DNA from: Algimonas arctica
GTDB taxonomy: Bacteria > Pseudomonadota > Alphaproteobacteria > Caulobacterales > Maricaulaceae
DNA: 64,000 nucleotides
Direction: 5' to 3'
Assembly (NCBI RefSeq): GCF_014652695.1
Contig: NZ_BMZH01000003.1
Location: 278,183-342,182 of the forward strand
Positions 8,191 to 17,481 of the stretch are shown piece after piece. Positions within the stretch are counted from its first letter, which is position 1. Each line of letters opens with the position of its first letter. Under the pieces are notes generated by a model. It saw only the letters and a list, made by a program, of their open reading frames with translations, searched no databases and had not been told where the DNA came from. Made by a program: the position numbers and the translations under genes.

Positions 8191-8814
8191 ATGGGGTTTT
8201 ACAATACAACGATATTACCAGTAGTTCTCGATCTGGCCTGCGGCAGCAAGCCGATTGATAAACAACGCCAAAAAATCATCCCGCAAGCGAGGGGCGAAGT
8301 CGTCGAAATAGGTATCGGGTCGGGCTTAAACCTCCCGCATTATGATGCCAGCAAAGTCACGCGCGTCACCGGCATCGACCCGGATGATGCCATCTGGGAA
8401 AAGGCCGCCGAGCGCGCCACCGCCTGTGATTTTCCGGTCGAACGATTGGGGCTCTCCGGCGAAACCTTGCCGTTGGACGACGCCAGCGCCGACACTGTGG
8501 TTGTGACCTATGCGCTTTGCACCATTCCTGATCCCGTCGCCGCCCTGCGCGAAATGGGGCGCATTCTGCGGCCTGGCGGGGAAATCCTGTTTACCGAACA
8601 TGGCCGCGCGCCAGACCTCGGCGTCGCACGTTGGCAACAACGGATTGATCCGATCTGGAAACGGCTGGCGGGCGGGTGCCATACGGGACGCGATATTCCG
8701 GCCCTATTTGATCAGGCGGGCCTGAAACTTGCACGTCTGGAAGAAATGTACATTCCGGGACCGAAAGTCCTCAGCTACAATTATTGGGGCGCTGCGATAC
8801 GAAGCAGCGAATAG
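8191..8814 (+). CDS. Class I SAM-dependent methyltransferase
   Basis: A 207-residue protein with a Rossmann-like methyltransferase fold (Methyltransf_11 type). Motif I is VEIGIGSGLNLP, the acidic end of beta2 is TGIDPDD, and motif post-I and the later strand are TVVVTYALCTIPDP followed by the REMGRILRPGGEILFTEHG segment. This layout is close to UbiE- and phospholipid-methyltransferase-like enzymes. The gene is followed 15 bp later by a lipoprotein gene on the same strand, possibly as one transcript. The substrate is not evident. Confidence 0.85.
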   Translation: MGFYNTTILPVVLDLACGSKPIDKQRQKIIPQARGEVVEIGIGSGLNLPHYDASKVTRVTGIDPDDAIWEKAAERATACDFPVERLGLSGETLPLDDASADTVVVTYALCTIPDPVAALREMGRILRPGGEILFTEHGRAPDLGVARWQQRIDPIWKRLAGGCHTGRDIPALFDQAGLKLARLEEMYIPGPKVLSYNYWGAAIRSSE

Positions 8815-8829
8815 GGCGAACGCAAAACC

Positions 8830-9318
8830 ATGACACGAACTTTCCGAACACTCGCCCTTTTTCTTTTCGGCTTCGCCCTGGCCGCCTGTAGCGCTGATAT
8901 CGGGCCGGATGAGACCCTGTTGTACGGTACATGGCTGCAAGAAGGCCCGACACAAGCCGGAGAGACGTTACTCGTTGAAAAGGCGGTCATCACCTACGCG
9001 CCGGACGGCACGTCCGACTTCACAGCGATCATGACCCTGACAGAAAACAACGGCATTCCAGAGCGCTTCACCATTAACGCGGACGTCCTGTGGACTTTGC
9101 AAGAAACCATCCTCATCCGCACTTTGAACGACGTCACCGTGAGGCCGGATATTTCCACGCCGCAAGGAGATGCGCTCGCCGCTGCTCTGGCCGACGAATA
9201 CCGCGCCAGCCCGCCCGGACGCCTGATCATTGAGCAAATTGATGACACGACGCTCGTCCTGCTCGACGCGGATTCAGGGACAAATCTAACTTATCGGAAA
9301 CAATTGACCCCGCCGTGA
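8830..9318 (+). CDS. Lipocalin-like small lipoprotein (paralogue A)
   Basis: A 162-residue lipoprotein (signal with lipobox LAAC). The mature part is beta-rich: LLYGTWLQEG, then ITYAPDGTSDFTAIMTLTE, a middle strand VLWTLQETILIRTL, a helix DALAAALADEYRAS, and a terminal TLVLLDADSGTNLTYRK. The GTW start and the DG-S-x-F/E pattern resemble small lipocalin-like domains. It is related to the gene at 9405-9887 by common layout (GTW/GEW, Y-x-x-DGTS, T-L-V-L/V, LTYRK/ITYKR), so the two are tandem paralogues. Function is unknown. Confidence 0.7.
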   Translation: MTRTFRTLALFLFGFALAACSADIGPDETLLYGTWLQEGPTQAGETLLVEKAVITYAPDGTSDFTAIMTLTENNGIPERFTINADVLWTLQETILIRTLNDVTVRPDISTPQGDALAAALADEYRASPPGRLIIEQIDDTTLVLLDADSGTNLTYRKQLTPP

Positions 9319-9404
9319 GCCTATTTGGAACTTTGACCCGAGTTGAGCATAATTAGCTTACACCAGTGCAGTCCGAACCCTGAAATATATTATAGGTTTT
9401 TATT

Positions 9405-9887
9405 ATGCGTAATTTCGCTCTCGCCGCTTTCGCTTCCGCGACAATTTTGTCCGCCTGTGGCGGGGGCGCGCCCAAAACCCAAGCGGAGCTTTTGCTCGGT
9501 GAGTGGGATCAAACCGCGCCGGTCACAATTACCCAAGACGGTCAAACTGTGATCATTTCAGAGGGTGAACTTGAATATGATGAAGACGGCACGTCAGAAG
9601 GCGAAGCGTTGATGACCATCACGACGATGCCGGCTGAGATCAACGCCTTTCGCATTAAGGGCAACACCACCTATGTCCTTGCCGGCAATGCTCTCACGGA
9701 AACATTGACCAGCGGAACAGTGACGGCCGTTGGTGACACCGCTCAAGCCATTCAAATTGCAGAATTGATCCAAGCCAGCATGATGCAAGTGCCAACATCC
9801 AGCTCGACCATCGTTTCGCTGGATAAAGATACGCTCGTGGTCCGCGAGAACGAGTCTGGCGCGGAAATCACTTACAAGCGCGACTAA
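9405..9887 (+). CDS. Lipocalin-like small lipoprotein (paralogue B)
   Basis: A 160-residue lipoprotein with signal MRNFALAAFAS and lipobox LSAC. It shares order and spacing of motifs with its upstream neighbour: LLLGEWDQ, LEYDEDGTSEGEALMTIT, NTTYVLAGNALTETL, a short helix IAELIQASM, and TLVVRENESGAEITYKRD. The pair is separated by 86 bp and probably arose by duplication. The gene ends 2 bp before the convergent crotonase gene ends. A role in the periplasm or at a membrane surface is likely; no ligand can be named. Confidence 0.7.
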   Translation: MRNFALAAFASATILSACGGGAPKTQAELLLGEWDQTAPVTITQDGQTVIISEGELEYDEDGTSEGEALMTITTMPAEINAFRIKGNTTYVLAGNALTETLTSGTVTAVGDTAQAIQIAELIQASMMQVPTSSSTIVSLDKDTLVVRENESGAEITYKRD

Positions 9888-9889
9888 AT

Positions 9890-10735
9890 CTAACTCTGCT
9901 TTAATTTAGGCAGATCCATAAACTTGCCGGGGCGCTTTTGCGCCTTGGCGCCCATGGCCTCCATCATTTCCCCGGGGATCAGCATCGACATGTTCCAGAC
10001 CGCGATTTGGTCGAGCGCATCGGCCGTACTGTGATCGCGCGAATAGGTGATGATCCGTTTGCAGCCATAAATCGCCAGTGGCGGCTTGGACGCAATATCA
10101 CGCGCCATCTCCATCACGGCATCCATCATCTCGGCATCGGTCGCGTAGACCGTATTGAACAATCCGCGCCGTTCACATTCATCTGCCGCCATGCGGCGGC
10201 CTGTATAGGCCAGCTCACGCACCACGCCTTCGGGCATATGGTTGAGGATACGTGGGAAGGTTCCGACATCCGCCGTCATCCCGACATTAATTTCGTAAAT
10301 CGTAATGAAAGCCTCTTGTGTGCCGAAACGCATGTCACAGGCCGCAATCAAATCGACGCCGCCGCCGATACAGCCGCCATGAATGGCCGCGATAACCGGA
10401 ATGCGGCAGTTTTCCAGCGCATTAAAACTCTCCTGCAAGCGCAGCACATTCTGATAGAAATTCGCGCCATGTTGCGGATGGTTTTTATCATTGCCGGACA
10501 CATCACTCGTGCCAAACATCGACACATCAATCCCCGCAGAGAAAATCGGCCGCTCGCCTGTCGTATCCGCAGAAATCACAATCACGCGCGCTTTGGCGTT
10601 GTCGTCAATATCACGCACGATTTCAGGGAGGTCCGCCCAAAAGGACGGGCTCATCGCATTGCGTTTTTCAGGGCGGGACAGCCGGATATGGGCGACGCCC
10701 GCGTCAATTGAGACGTCGAAACATTCGTAAGACAT
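9890..10735 (-). CDS. Crotonase/enoyl-CoA hydratase-isomerase family (dienoyl-CoA isomerase-like)
   Basis: A 281-residue crotonase-fold protein. The CoA-binding and oxyanion region is present as RPEKRNAMSPSFW, FSAGIDVSMFG and IHGGCIGGGVDLIAACD. The segment EINVGMTADVGTFPRI resembles the active-site segment of delta3,5-delta2,4-dienoyl-CoA isomerases (ADVGTLQRLP), which supports that call over a simple hydratase. It is the last gene of a minus-strand operon with a DUF2855 protein (8 bp away) and a zinc alcohol dehydrogenase. The pathway is probably degradation of an unsaturated acyl-CoA. Confidence 0.85.
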   Translation of the reverse strand: MSYECFDVSIDAGVAHIRLSRPEKRNAMSPSFWADLPEIVRDIDDNAKARVIVISADTTGERPIFSAGIDVSMFGTSDVSGNDKNHPQHGANFYQNVLRLQESFNALENCRIPVIAAIHGGCIGGGVDLIAACDMRFGTQEAFITIYEINVGMTADVGTFPRILNHMPEGVVRELAYTGRRMAADECERRGLFNTVYATDAEMMDAVMEMARDIASKPPLAIYGCKRIITYSRDHSTADALDQIAVWNMSMLIPGEMMEAMGAKAQKRPGKFMDLPKLKQS

Positions 10736-10743
10736 GATGACCC

Positions 10744-11829
10744 TTAAGTTTTGAGCGTGAAGAGCGCGGCTTGCGTCGGATCAGTCTTGCCGTTGAGCAA
10801 GTCCTTATAGGTGGTCAGCATCGCCTCAACGCCGGCCGGCTCACCCACCGTCATCCACTCCGCCGCGTCGCCCAAGAACGGAATCCAGCGCTCGGCCAGC
10901 TTGGACGCAAAGGCCGCGCCGCCCCATTCCGCGATGCGGGATTTCGCGTAATCCGGCGCGAAGAACATTTTCATCGGCGCGCCTTCATCCGGCTTCGGTG
11001 CCGCGTCGCCTTGGTAATGTGATTTCCCGACGGCGCAGCCGTATTTCACATTGTCGCGCAGGTGGGCGTATAGCCGCGTCAAAAGCGCGCCATTGCCCGC
11101 CATATCAACGATGACAGAGGCGGCCCTGTCGAGGCCTTCGATCATGTCATACGTCGCGACAGAGTCGTAATAGCCCGTGCTTTCAACAAACGCTTTATTG
11201 CCTTTGGACGTCAGGCCGACAACTTCGACATCGCCGCGCTGTTTCAAACAATAGGCCGTGCCGAGCGCTGTTTTAGATGACGCGCTGGTGAGGATGACCC
11301 GTTCCGCGCCGAAAAACTTTTCGCTGGCGAGGAAGTCATCAATCAGAAAGCTGGTCATAAAGAGCGGGCGCAGCACGGGCTGGAGCGCCTTTTGGACAGT
11401 GTAAGACGGGTCCGCTGCCGTGTAGGAATAGCCGTTGTAAACGGGGTGGAGCGGCGCGCGGTGATCCGCAACATCCTGAAACCCTTGCGGCGTGATTTTA
11501 CCTGGCTTGACGACGATTTCATCGGCAATCGGCAGGAAACCATAGACTTCGGTGCCGACAGGCACATCATCGCATTTGGATTCTGTTACGGTGGCAAAAC
11601 CCCAGACTGGCATCCGCCCCTGATGGTCTTCGCCGTAGCCATAAGCCTGCGGATTGAAATAGTGCCAATAGCCAATCTGGTCGCCGAACACCATGTAGGT
11701 CACATTATTGGCCGTGATGGCAAAACTATCAATCGACATGCGGACCTCCCCCGCATGTACGGGGGCCGCGTCCGTTTTTAACAGCGTGATATCTGCCGGG
11801 TCTGTCCGGTTAACGAGTAGAGTATGCAT
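10744..11829 (-). CDS. DUF2855 family protein (MDR-like oxidoreductase relative)
   Basis: A 361-residue protein of DUF2855, a family distantly related to medium-chain dehydrogenases. Seen here are an N-terminal ITANNVTYMVFGDQIGYW segment, a PVWGFATV region, and a Rossmann-like middle part with VILTSASSKTALGTAYCL and IVDMAGNGALLTRL. No catalytic zinc ligands are apparent, as expected for the family. It sits between the alcohol dehydrogenase and crotonase genes with spacings of about 35 and 8 bp, so it is part of a three-gene operon. Its enzymatic activity is not established. Confidence 0.8.
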   Translation of the reverse strand: MHTLLVNRTDPADITLLKTDAAPVHAGEVRMSIDSFAITANNVTYMVFGDQIGYWHYFNPQAYGYGEDHQGRMPVWGFATVTESKCDDVPVGTEVYGFLPIADEIVVKPGKITPQGFQDVADHRAPLHPVYNGYSYTAADPSYTVQKALQPVLRPLFMTSFLIDDFLASEKFFGAERVILTSASSKTALGTAYCLKQRGDVEVVGLTSKGNKAFVESTGYYDSVATYDMIEGLDRAASVIVDMAGNGALLTRLYAHLRDNVKYGCAVGKSHYQGDAAPKPDEGAPMKMFFAPDYAKSRIAEWGGAAFASKLAERWIPFLGDAAEWMTVGEPAGVEAMLTTYKDLLNGKTDPTQAALFTLKT

Positions 11830-11863
11830 GGGACCTCTTAGTTTAGTATCAAATCTGTTGGTT

Positions 11864-12928
11864 TTAGGGCTTTATCATGATTTTGACGACGCCGTCAGCC
11901 CGTTCATCGAATAGTGAGTATGCGTCGGCCCCATCTTTCAGATCGAAACTATGGGTGAACATCCCGTCGCCTTTGATGCGCCCCGACTCGAACAGCCCCA
12001 TCAAGGTCGGCCAACTATCAAGAACATTCGCAATCCCGGCCATCACACTAACGGATTTCCCCTGAGCGCGCCGTAAAAACGGCACACCGCCCCAATCGCC
12101 ATCCAACACAACACCGACGATACCAACGCCGCCGCCGGGGCGCACGAGCCGGATCGTTTGCGTGATAGTCTCTGGTCGGCCCACGGCCTCAACCACGCGG
12201 TCAACACCCACGCCGCCCGTCTCTTGCAAAATGACATTACGGGCTTCGTCCGGGTGGAGCGGCGTCGCCCCGAACCCGCGCGATAAGTCTCGCCGCGCTT
12301 TAATCGGATCAATCGTAAAGACACGGCTTGCGCCCATAGCCACCGCCACTTCGGCGGCCATAAGCCCCACCGGCCCCTGCCCGATGACGGCGACGCTATC
12401 GCCCGGCTCGAACCGGGATCCGACCAGCCCGAAATGTCCTGTCGCCGCCGCGTCTGTCATTAAAAGCGCTTGTTCATCCGAGACAGTATCCGGGATTTTC
12501 ATCGCCGCATTATCCGCCGCAAAGACTTCCAAGTAATCGGCCTGACCGCCATTCATATGTGGAGAAAAGCCATAGACCATTGCCGGACGATCACTGGTGC
12601 AGCGGCGAAGGTCGCCTGCCTTGCAAAACTTACACAGGCCACAGCCCGCCCCGCCCGCGACCAGTAAACGATCACCGACTTGCAGGTTTTTGACGGACTT
12701 GCCGACCTCGACCACTTTGCCAATTGTTTCGTGCCCAACGCAGAATTGGGGCTGCGGTAATGAGAAGTCCATCGGCCCAACTGTATCGCCGTGATAGAGA
12801 TGCAAATCCGACCCACAAATAGAGCAATGGCTGACCTCAATAATTGCGTGATGCGGGCTGCTCAGTCCCGGGTCGGGGAAATCCTCGTAGCGAATATCCT
12901 TGGGGCCGTGGAAGACGAGAGCTTTCAT
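11864..12928 (-). CDS. Zinc-dependent medium-chain alcohol dehydrogenase
   Basis: A 354-residue MDR enzyme. Catalytic zinc ligands are seen in SHCSICGSDLH and GHETIGKVVEVG. The structural zinc loop has four cysteines in GCGLCKFCKAGDLRRC. The nucleotide-binding motif is VIGQGPVGLMAAEVA, with FTIDPIKARRDL after it; the Asp suggests NAD preference. Length and layout match the glutathione-independent formaldehyde/threonine-dehydrogenase-like branch. It is first in an operon with DUF2855 and crotonase genes. It would oxidise an alcohol in the same catabolic route; the substrate is not known. Confidence 0.88.
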   Translation of the reverse strand: MKALVFHGPKDIRYEDFPDPGLSSPHHAIIEVSHCSICGSDLHLYHGDTVGPMDFSLPQPQFCVGHETIGKVVEVGKSVKNLQVGDRLLVAGGAGCGLCKFCKAGDLRRCTSDRPAMVYGFSPHMNGGQADYLEVFAADNAAMKIPDTVSDEQALLMTDAAATGHFGLVGSRFEPGDSVAVIGQGPVGLMAAEVAVAMGASRVFTIDPIKARRDLSRGFGATPLHPDEARNVILQETGGVGVDRVVEAVGRPETITQTIRLVRPGGGVGIVGVVLDGDWGGVPFLRRAQGKSVSVMAGIANVLDSWPTLMGLFESGRIKGDGMFTHSFDLKDGADAYSLFDERADGVVKIMIKP

Positions 12929-13004
12929 AACGGTTTGCTAACCCTATTCGCAGGTATTTGGCACGTGAAACTGTTGTTACACCTTCGTCTGATAGGCATC
13001 CATC

Positions 13005-14132
13005 ATGGATATGACGTCAGATATCGTTGCGCGCCCGCGCACGCATGAAAATGCGATCAGTGCAGAGGCCCGCTACGGCTATATTCCGGGGCTCGACGGG
13101 TTGCGGGCGATTGCGGTCTTGATCGTTCTCGTCGCCCACTTTGGGCTCAGTCATATCGTTCCGGGCGGCTTTGGCGTCACCGTCTTCTTCTTTATTTCCG
13201 GCTTTTTAATTACGCGACTGCTGATTGCTGAGGCCGAGAAGAAAGGTCGCGTCGGCCTGAAAGATTTCTATGTCCGCCGGGCGATTCGCCTGTTCCCAGC
13301 CCTGTTGGGGATGACATTTGTCACGACCGCTGTGCATGTAGGACTGGGGCTCGGCAGTCCCGTCGCGACGGAGTTCGCGGCCGCCAACTTCTATTTCACC
13401 AATTACTATCAGATCGCCGCGCAAGCTGTGGGCGCAGCGCCCTATATGAGTTGGACGCCGCTGTGGTCGCTCGCGGTCGAAGAGCATTTTTACATGGTTT
13501 TCCCGGCGCTATTAGTCCTGACGGGGCTCAATTGGCGGCGGCTGACAACGGTCCTTCTGGCTGTCATCGTGCTGGTGCCAATATGGCGCCTCGCGGTCAG
13601 CCTGATCTGGCCAGAAACCGCAGAGCTTTATACGTATATGGCGACAGACGCGCGGATTGACTCGATTGCCTATGGCTGTCTGTTCACGTTGGGCCTGCAT
13701 CAATTGCGTGATCCTGCGCGGTTGCGTGTCTTGATTGGCTGGGTGCCATCTGTGCTGGCTGCCCTCGTCTTATTTGCGACGTTCCTGATCCGGGACGACA
13801 TGTTTCGGCAGGTGCTGCGCTTTTCCGTTCAGGGGCTCACCCTTGGCGTGTTGCTCTTAAACCTCTATTTTGGTCGGGTGTTCCAATGGGCTTTTCCGGT
13901 CTTGGAGCTCGCGCCGCTACGCTGGATTGGCCGTGTCAGTTACGGGTTATATCTGTGGCATTTCCCGGTGCTGGATCTGGTCGAGCGCGCAGAATTGGGG
14001 ACCGCGCCCACGGTCATCATTGCACTTGCGGCGTCGTTTGCGATCACAGCCCTCAGCTTTTACTTTTGGGAACAGAAGTTCGTCACCCTGCGCAAGCGTT
14101 TCGGCGCGCATATTGTGGCGCCAAAAGCCTAG
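13005..14132 (+). CDS. Acyltransferase family 3 (OafA/YrhL-like) membrane protein
   Basis: A 375-residue protein with about ten transmembrane segments. The signature RYGYIPGLDGLRAIAVLIVLVAHFG (positions 24-48, split here by eye) contains the conserved GLDGLRAIAV and the catalytic-type His. GGFGVTVFFFISGFLI and the FYVRRAIRLFPAL motif follow, as in the OafA family. W-SLAVEEHFYMVFP is also diagnostic. These enzymes O-acetylate cell-surface sugars. The stop codon overlaps that of the convergent O-antigen ligase-like gene (shared CTAG). That neighbour supports a role in lipopolysaccharide or exopolysaccharide modification. Confidence 0.88.
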   Translation: MDMTSDIVARPRTHENAISAEARYGYIPGLDGLRAIAVLIVLVAHFGLSHIVPGGFGVTVFFFISGFLITRLLIAEAEKKGRVGLKDFYVRRAIRLFPALLGMTFVTTAVHVGLGLGSPVATEFAAANFYFTNYYQIAAQAVGAAPYMSWTPLWSLAVEEHFYMVFPALLVLTGLNWRRLTTVLLAVIVLVPIWRLAVSLIWPETAELYTYMATDARIDSIAYGCLFTLGLHQLRDPARLRVLIGWVPSVLAALVLFATFLIRDDMFRQVLRFSVQGLTLGVLLLNLYFGRVFQWAFPVLELAPLRWIGRVSYGLYLWHFPVLDLVERAELGTAPTVIIALAASFAITALSFYFWEQKFVTLRKRFGAHIVAPKA

Positions 14133-15499
14133 CTGCGGCGGGGTTTTCGACGGTCTGGACCGCGATAAATTCCTACGCGCGCCACCGTGCCGCGTTGTTC
14201 CCCGCGTGACCCCGCACGCCACCATGCCGGATCACCCGCCCACAGTTTGGCTGTCGTCGCCACAAACAGGAACCAGCTAATATCATTCTGCTGCAGGATC
14301 GAGGACTCCGACAGCGAAAACAGAATGAAGAAAAACAAGCTGAGGATGACCCAGTAAGTTTCAACACCGCCCGTTTTGATGCGGCCGAGGCTCTTGAGGA
14401 TCGTCATAAACAGCAGCGTCGAAAACAGCGCAATGATGACAAATCCCCCCGACAACCAACTATCCAGCCAGCCATTATGCGCCGTGGGTACATCCCATTG
14501 CAGAACGGTACGCGTCTCATAGCTGGGTCCCAGCGGGTCGAGCCAGAAGGTGCTGTAGCCGTAGCCGAACCAGTATTTTTGCTCAATCGCGCGGCCGAGC
14601 AATATCCAAATGTCCGTCCGTCCCGTTAAGGTCGGATCCTTACCTATCAGCGACAAAGCCCACTCGAACCCGAACGTGAGCAACAGGACGAGGGCAGCTG
14701 TCCCCGCTACGACGGCCCAAATAACGGGCACACGAAGGAACGGAAACCGCCGAAAGACACGCACAATGAGGAAGAGCGCTAAGCATCCCATTGCCGCCAG
14801 AAGAGACGTTTTGGACGTCGAAAACAGCATGAGCATGAAACATAACATCCCCGTCGGGACCCAGACCCACGCCCGTTTAGGGTACATTGCAAAAGCGCAG
14901 AGGGACACGGCAAAACCTTTGGCCATGATGCCGCCGAGATAATTCTTTTCCGCCCACGGGCCCCGCCACGCGCCAGGGTGAATGTCTGACATAATCCCCC
15001 GCGTCGGATTCAGGATCGCAACAAACAGGGTGATCAAACAAAGGATGAGCATCGCGGCGCCAAGGCGCTGCACCATTTCACCCCAATCATAACGCGCCGC
15101 AAAGACCAGCCCCGCCAAAGTCGTCATCAACAGCGCGACAGACCGCTTCATCGTCGTTCCCGGATCAATCGACCAAAAGAATGACAAACCCAGCCACAGA
15201 ACACAGATTATAATCAGCGGATTGCGTGAGACGAGTCGCAACACGCCCGGGACGCGCAAGATCATGAACCCCGCGACCAGCGCATAGATCGGATACCAGA
15301 GATATTGCGCGATGGTACTTTCGCCCGCATCCAGCGCTTCGGCTGACGCAAAGGTCAAACCGATTATCGCTCCAGAGAAGAAGACAACTATCAACACCCA
15401 CAGGGCGGATTCCAACGCGCGTATACCCCCAACCAACGCGTAATTACGCTGGTCCAGATGCGCTTGGCTGTAGCCAGAACTGTCGTAGGTGACGTCCAT
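14129..15499 (-). CDS. O-antigen ligase/polymerase family membrane protein
   Basis: A protein of about 456 residues with ten or more transmembrane segments, in the Wzy/WaaL (Wzy_C) superfamily. The large extracytoplasmic loop near the C-terminal half has ERTDIW-like TLTGRTDIWILLGRAIEQKYWFGYGYSTFW, the family's characteristic RT-x-IW and GxGxxTFW pattern, followed by HNGWLD with a conserved His. The frame extends upstream to 15682, but that part overlaps the divergent AtuA gene and lacks membrane character, so the ATG at 15499 is preferred; 15541 is an alternative. Function would be polymerisation or ligation of surface polysaccharide. Confidence 0.82.
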   Translation of the reverse strand: MDVTYDSSGYSQAHLDQRNYALVGGIRALESALWVLIVVFFSGAIIGLTFASAEALDAGESTIAQYLWYPIYALVAGFMILRVPGVLRLVSRNPLIIICVLWLGLSFFWSIDPGTTMKRSVALLMTTLAGLVFAARYDWGEMVQRLGAAMLILCLITLFVAILNPTRGIMSDIHPGAWRGPWAEKNYLGGIMAKGFAVSLCAFAMYPKRAWVWVPTGMLCFMLMLFSTSKTSLLAAMGCLALFLIVRVFRRFPFLRVPVIWAVVAGTAALVLLLTFGFEWALSLIGKDPTLTGRTDIWILLGRAIEQKYWFGYGYSTFWLDPLGPSYETRTVLQWDVPTAHNGWLDSWLSGGFVIIALFSTLLFMTILKSLGRIKTGGVETYWVILSLFFFILFSLSESSILQQNDISWFLFVATTAKLWAGDPAWWRAGSRGEQRGTVARVGIYRGPDRRKPRRS

Positions 15500-15613
15500 A
15501 GGTCGCCCATGCCGCGAAAGAGTTAGGGCCGCGTTAACCATGACTGGTCCGTCGCATGTTTTGCAACGACCCACGCCCTTTACCTTCCCCCTCGCGCACG
15601 CCATCCTAACCTC

Positions 15614-17362
15614 ATGAACAAGACGGTCAGATTGGGCGGGGCCTCGGGCTATTGGGGCGAAAGCGACATGGCGTGGGCGCAATTACTCGCCGCTGCGCCC
15701 GACTATCTTGTTTTCGATTATCTCGCTGAGATTACCATGAGCCTGATGGCGACGATGCGCGCGCGCAATCCTGATACAGGTTATGCGCCCGACTTTGTCA
15801 CGGCCTTGGCCCAGCACCTGCCTGTGATTGCGTCGCAAGGGACTAAAATCATCGCCAACGCGGGCGGCGTGAACCCGGAGGGCTGCGCCACCGCGGTCCG
15901 GAAAGTGGTCGCCGCTGCAGGATTGGATTTAACTGTCTCTGTCGTCACGGGGGATGACATCATGGACAGGCTAGACCGGATTTCAATTGTCTCTGAAATG
16001 TTCTCAGGTGAGGCCTTTCCCGATCCTGAGGCGATTATTTCGGCTAATGCCTATCTGGGGGCTTTTCCGATTGCGCGGGCGTTGGCGGGCGGCGCGGACA
16101 TCGTCATTACGGGGCGGTGTGTCGATAGCGCGGTGACGCTGGGCGCATTGATCCATGAATTTAACTGGCAACCGGATGATCTCGACAAGCTCGCACAAGG
16201 GTCGTTGGTCGGACATTTGATCGAATGCGGGCCGCAAGTGACGGGCGGTAATTTCACTGACTGGCAAACCGTGGCCGACAGTTTGGTCGATATTGGCTAC
16301 CCGATTGCGGAGGTCGACGCAGACGGGTCGTGCCTTATCACCAAACCGGATAACACGGGCGGCGTCGTCAATCGCGGCACAGTGGCGGAGCAAATGCTCT
16401 ACGAGATCGGTGACCCCGAGACTTATGCCTTGCCGGACGTGATATGCGATTTCTCTCATGTCGACATCATGGAATTGGGGCCAGACCGCGTGCGCGTGAT
16501 GGGCGCGCGTGGACGCGGTGTCCCGGAACAGTATAAAGCCAGCCTCACGGTTGCGGACGGCCATCGGCTCAGCGCCCTATTCTTTATGATCGGGCCTGAC
16601 GCCGCGCAAAAAGCGGAGCTTGTGTATGAGGCGGTCCTCGCCCGTGCGCGGCGAACGCTGCGCGCGCGCAATATGCCGGATTACACCGCCGCAGAACTTG
16701 AGATGACCGGGACTGATTTTTACTATGGTGCGTTTGGCACAACGCGCGATCCGCTTGAAATCGCCTTTCGTATCTCGGTCAGGCATGAGGACGCGGCGGC
16801 CTGTGCGCTGTTGCTGAAAGAAGCGTCTGGCTTCGGACTTGCGACCCCGCCGGGCCTCGTCTTGTTTTCGGGGGCGCGCCCTAAACCGCAAGCGGTCGTG
16901 CGGCTATTCTCAGCTATGATCGACAAATCGATTGCGGACGTCCAAGTGGACGGCCTTTCGTATCGGCCGGCCCCCAGCGCGGCTGCGACCGCGCCGTCAC
17001 CCGAGATACCGTCTGAACCCAACCCCCAAGGCGACACTGCGGTCAATCTTGCTACTCTCGCGTGGTTGCGATCTGGCGACAAGGGCGACAAAAGCAACAT
17101 CGGCGTCATCGCGCGAAAGTCCGAGTTCATGCCCTATATTTGGGCGGCACTGACCGAACCGATCATTCGCGCGCGCTTCGCTCATCTTGTTGAAGGCGAT
17201 ATTGAGCGCTGGTATCTCCCGGGCTCACAGTCGATGAATATCTTGATGGACCGCGCGCTGGGTGGGGGCGGGATGGCGTCACTTCGCAATGACGCGCAAG
17301 GCAAAAGCTTTGGTCAAATCTTGGCGGTGATGCCGATTCTCATACCCAAATCGCTCTTGTGA
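15614..17362 (+). CDS. AtuA family acyclic terpene utilisation protein
   Basis: A 582-residue protein of the DUF1446/AtuA family. The N-terminal 450 residues include RLGGASGYWGE, PDYLVFDYLAEITMS, IIANAGGVNPEGC, GADIVITGRCVDSA and a glycine-rich MGARGRGVPEQY. The C-terminal ferredoxin-like AtuA domain begins near LATLAWLRSGDKGDKSNIGVI. It is linked by a low-complexity Pro/Ala/Ser stretch (about 455-478). In Pseudomonas, atuA belongs to the citronellol/geraniol degradation cluster, but its reaction is not settled. Next to it are acyl-CoA dehydrogenase and 3-hydroxyacyl-CoA dehydrogenase-like genes, so a beta-oxidation-linked role is likely. Confidence 0.88.
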   Translation: MNKTVRLGGASGYWGESDMAWAQLLAAAPDYLVFDYLAEITMSLMATMRARNPDTGYAPDFVTALAQHLPVIASQGTKIIANAGGVNPEGCATAVRKVVAAAGLDLTVSVVTGDDIMDRLDRISIVSEMFSGEAFPDPEAIISANAYLGAFPIARALAGGADIVITGRCVDSAVTLGALIHEFNWQPDDLDKLAQGSLVGHLIECGPQVTGGNFTDWQTVADSLVDIGYPIAEVDADGSCLITKPDNTGGVVNRGTVAEQMLYEIGDPETYALPDVICDFSHVDIMELGPDRVRVMGARGRGVPEQYKASLTVADGHRLSALFFMIGPDAAQKAELVYEAVLARARRTLRARNMPDYTAAELEMTGTDFYYGAFGTTRDPLEIAFRISVRHEDAAACALLLKEASGFGLATPPGLVLFSGARPKPQAVVRLFSAMIDKSIADVQVDGLSYRPAPSAAATAPSPEIPSEPNPQGDTAVNLATLAWLRSGDKGDKSNIGVIARKSEFMPYIWAALTEPIIRARFAHLVEGDIERWYLPGSQSMNILMDRALGGGGMASLRNDAQGKSFGQILAVMPILIPKSLL

Positions 17363-17481
17363 TCCGAAGAGGCCGCCCGCAATCCGTTATGTGATAAAAG
17401 GGGCCCAGATCGCGACGCGCCCTTCACAAGAGCAAAGCGACGTCCCTACTGATAGGGAAACAATCTCATCGGGGAGACATT

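Noticed and set aside
12958..12973. TTGGCACG as a second sigma-54 promoter upstream of the acyltransferase gene
   Set aside because: The base pair 12 bp after GG is TG, not GC, so the -12 element is missing.
15500..15682. N-terminal extension of the O-antigen ligase-like protein
   Set aside because: It overlaps the divergent AtuA gene, has no membrane character, and the ATG at 15499 precedes the first conserved part.
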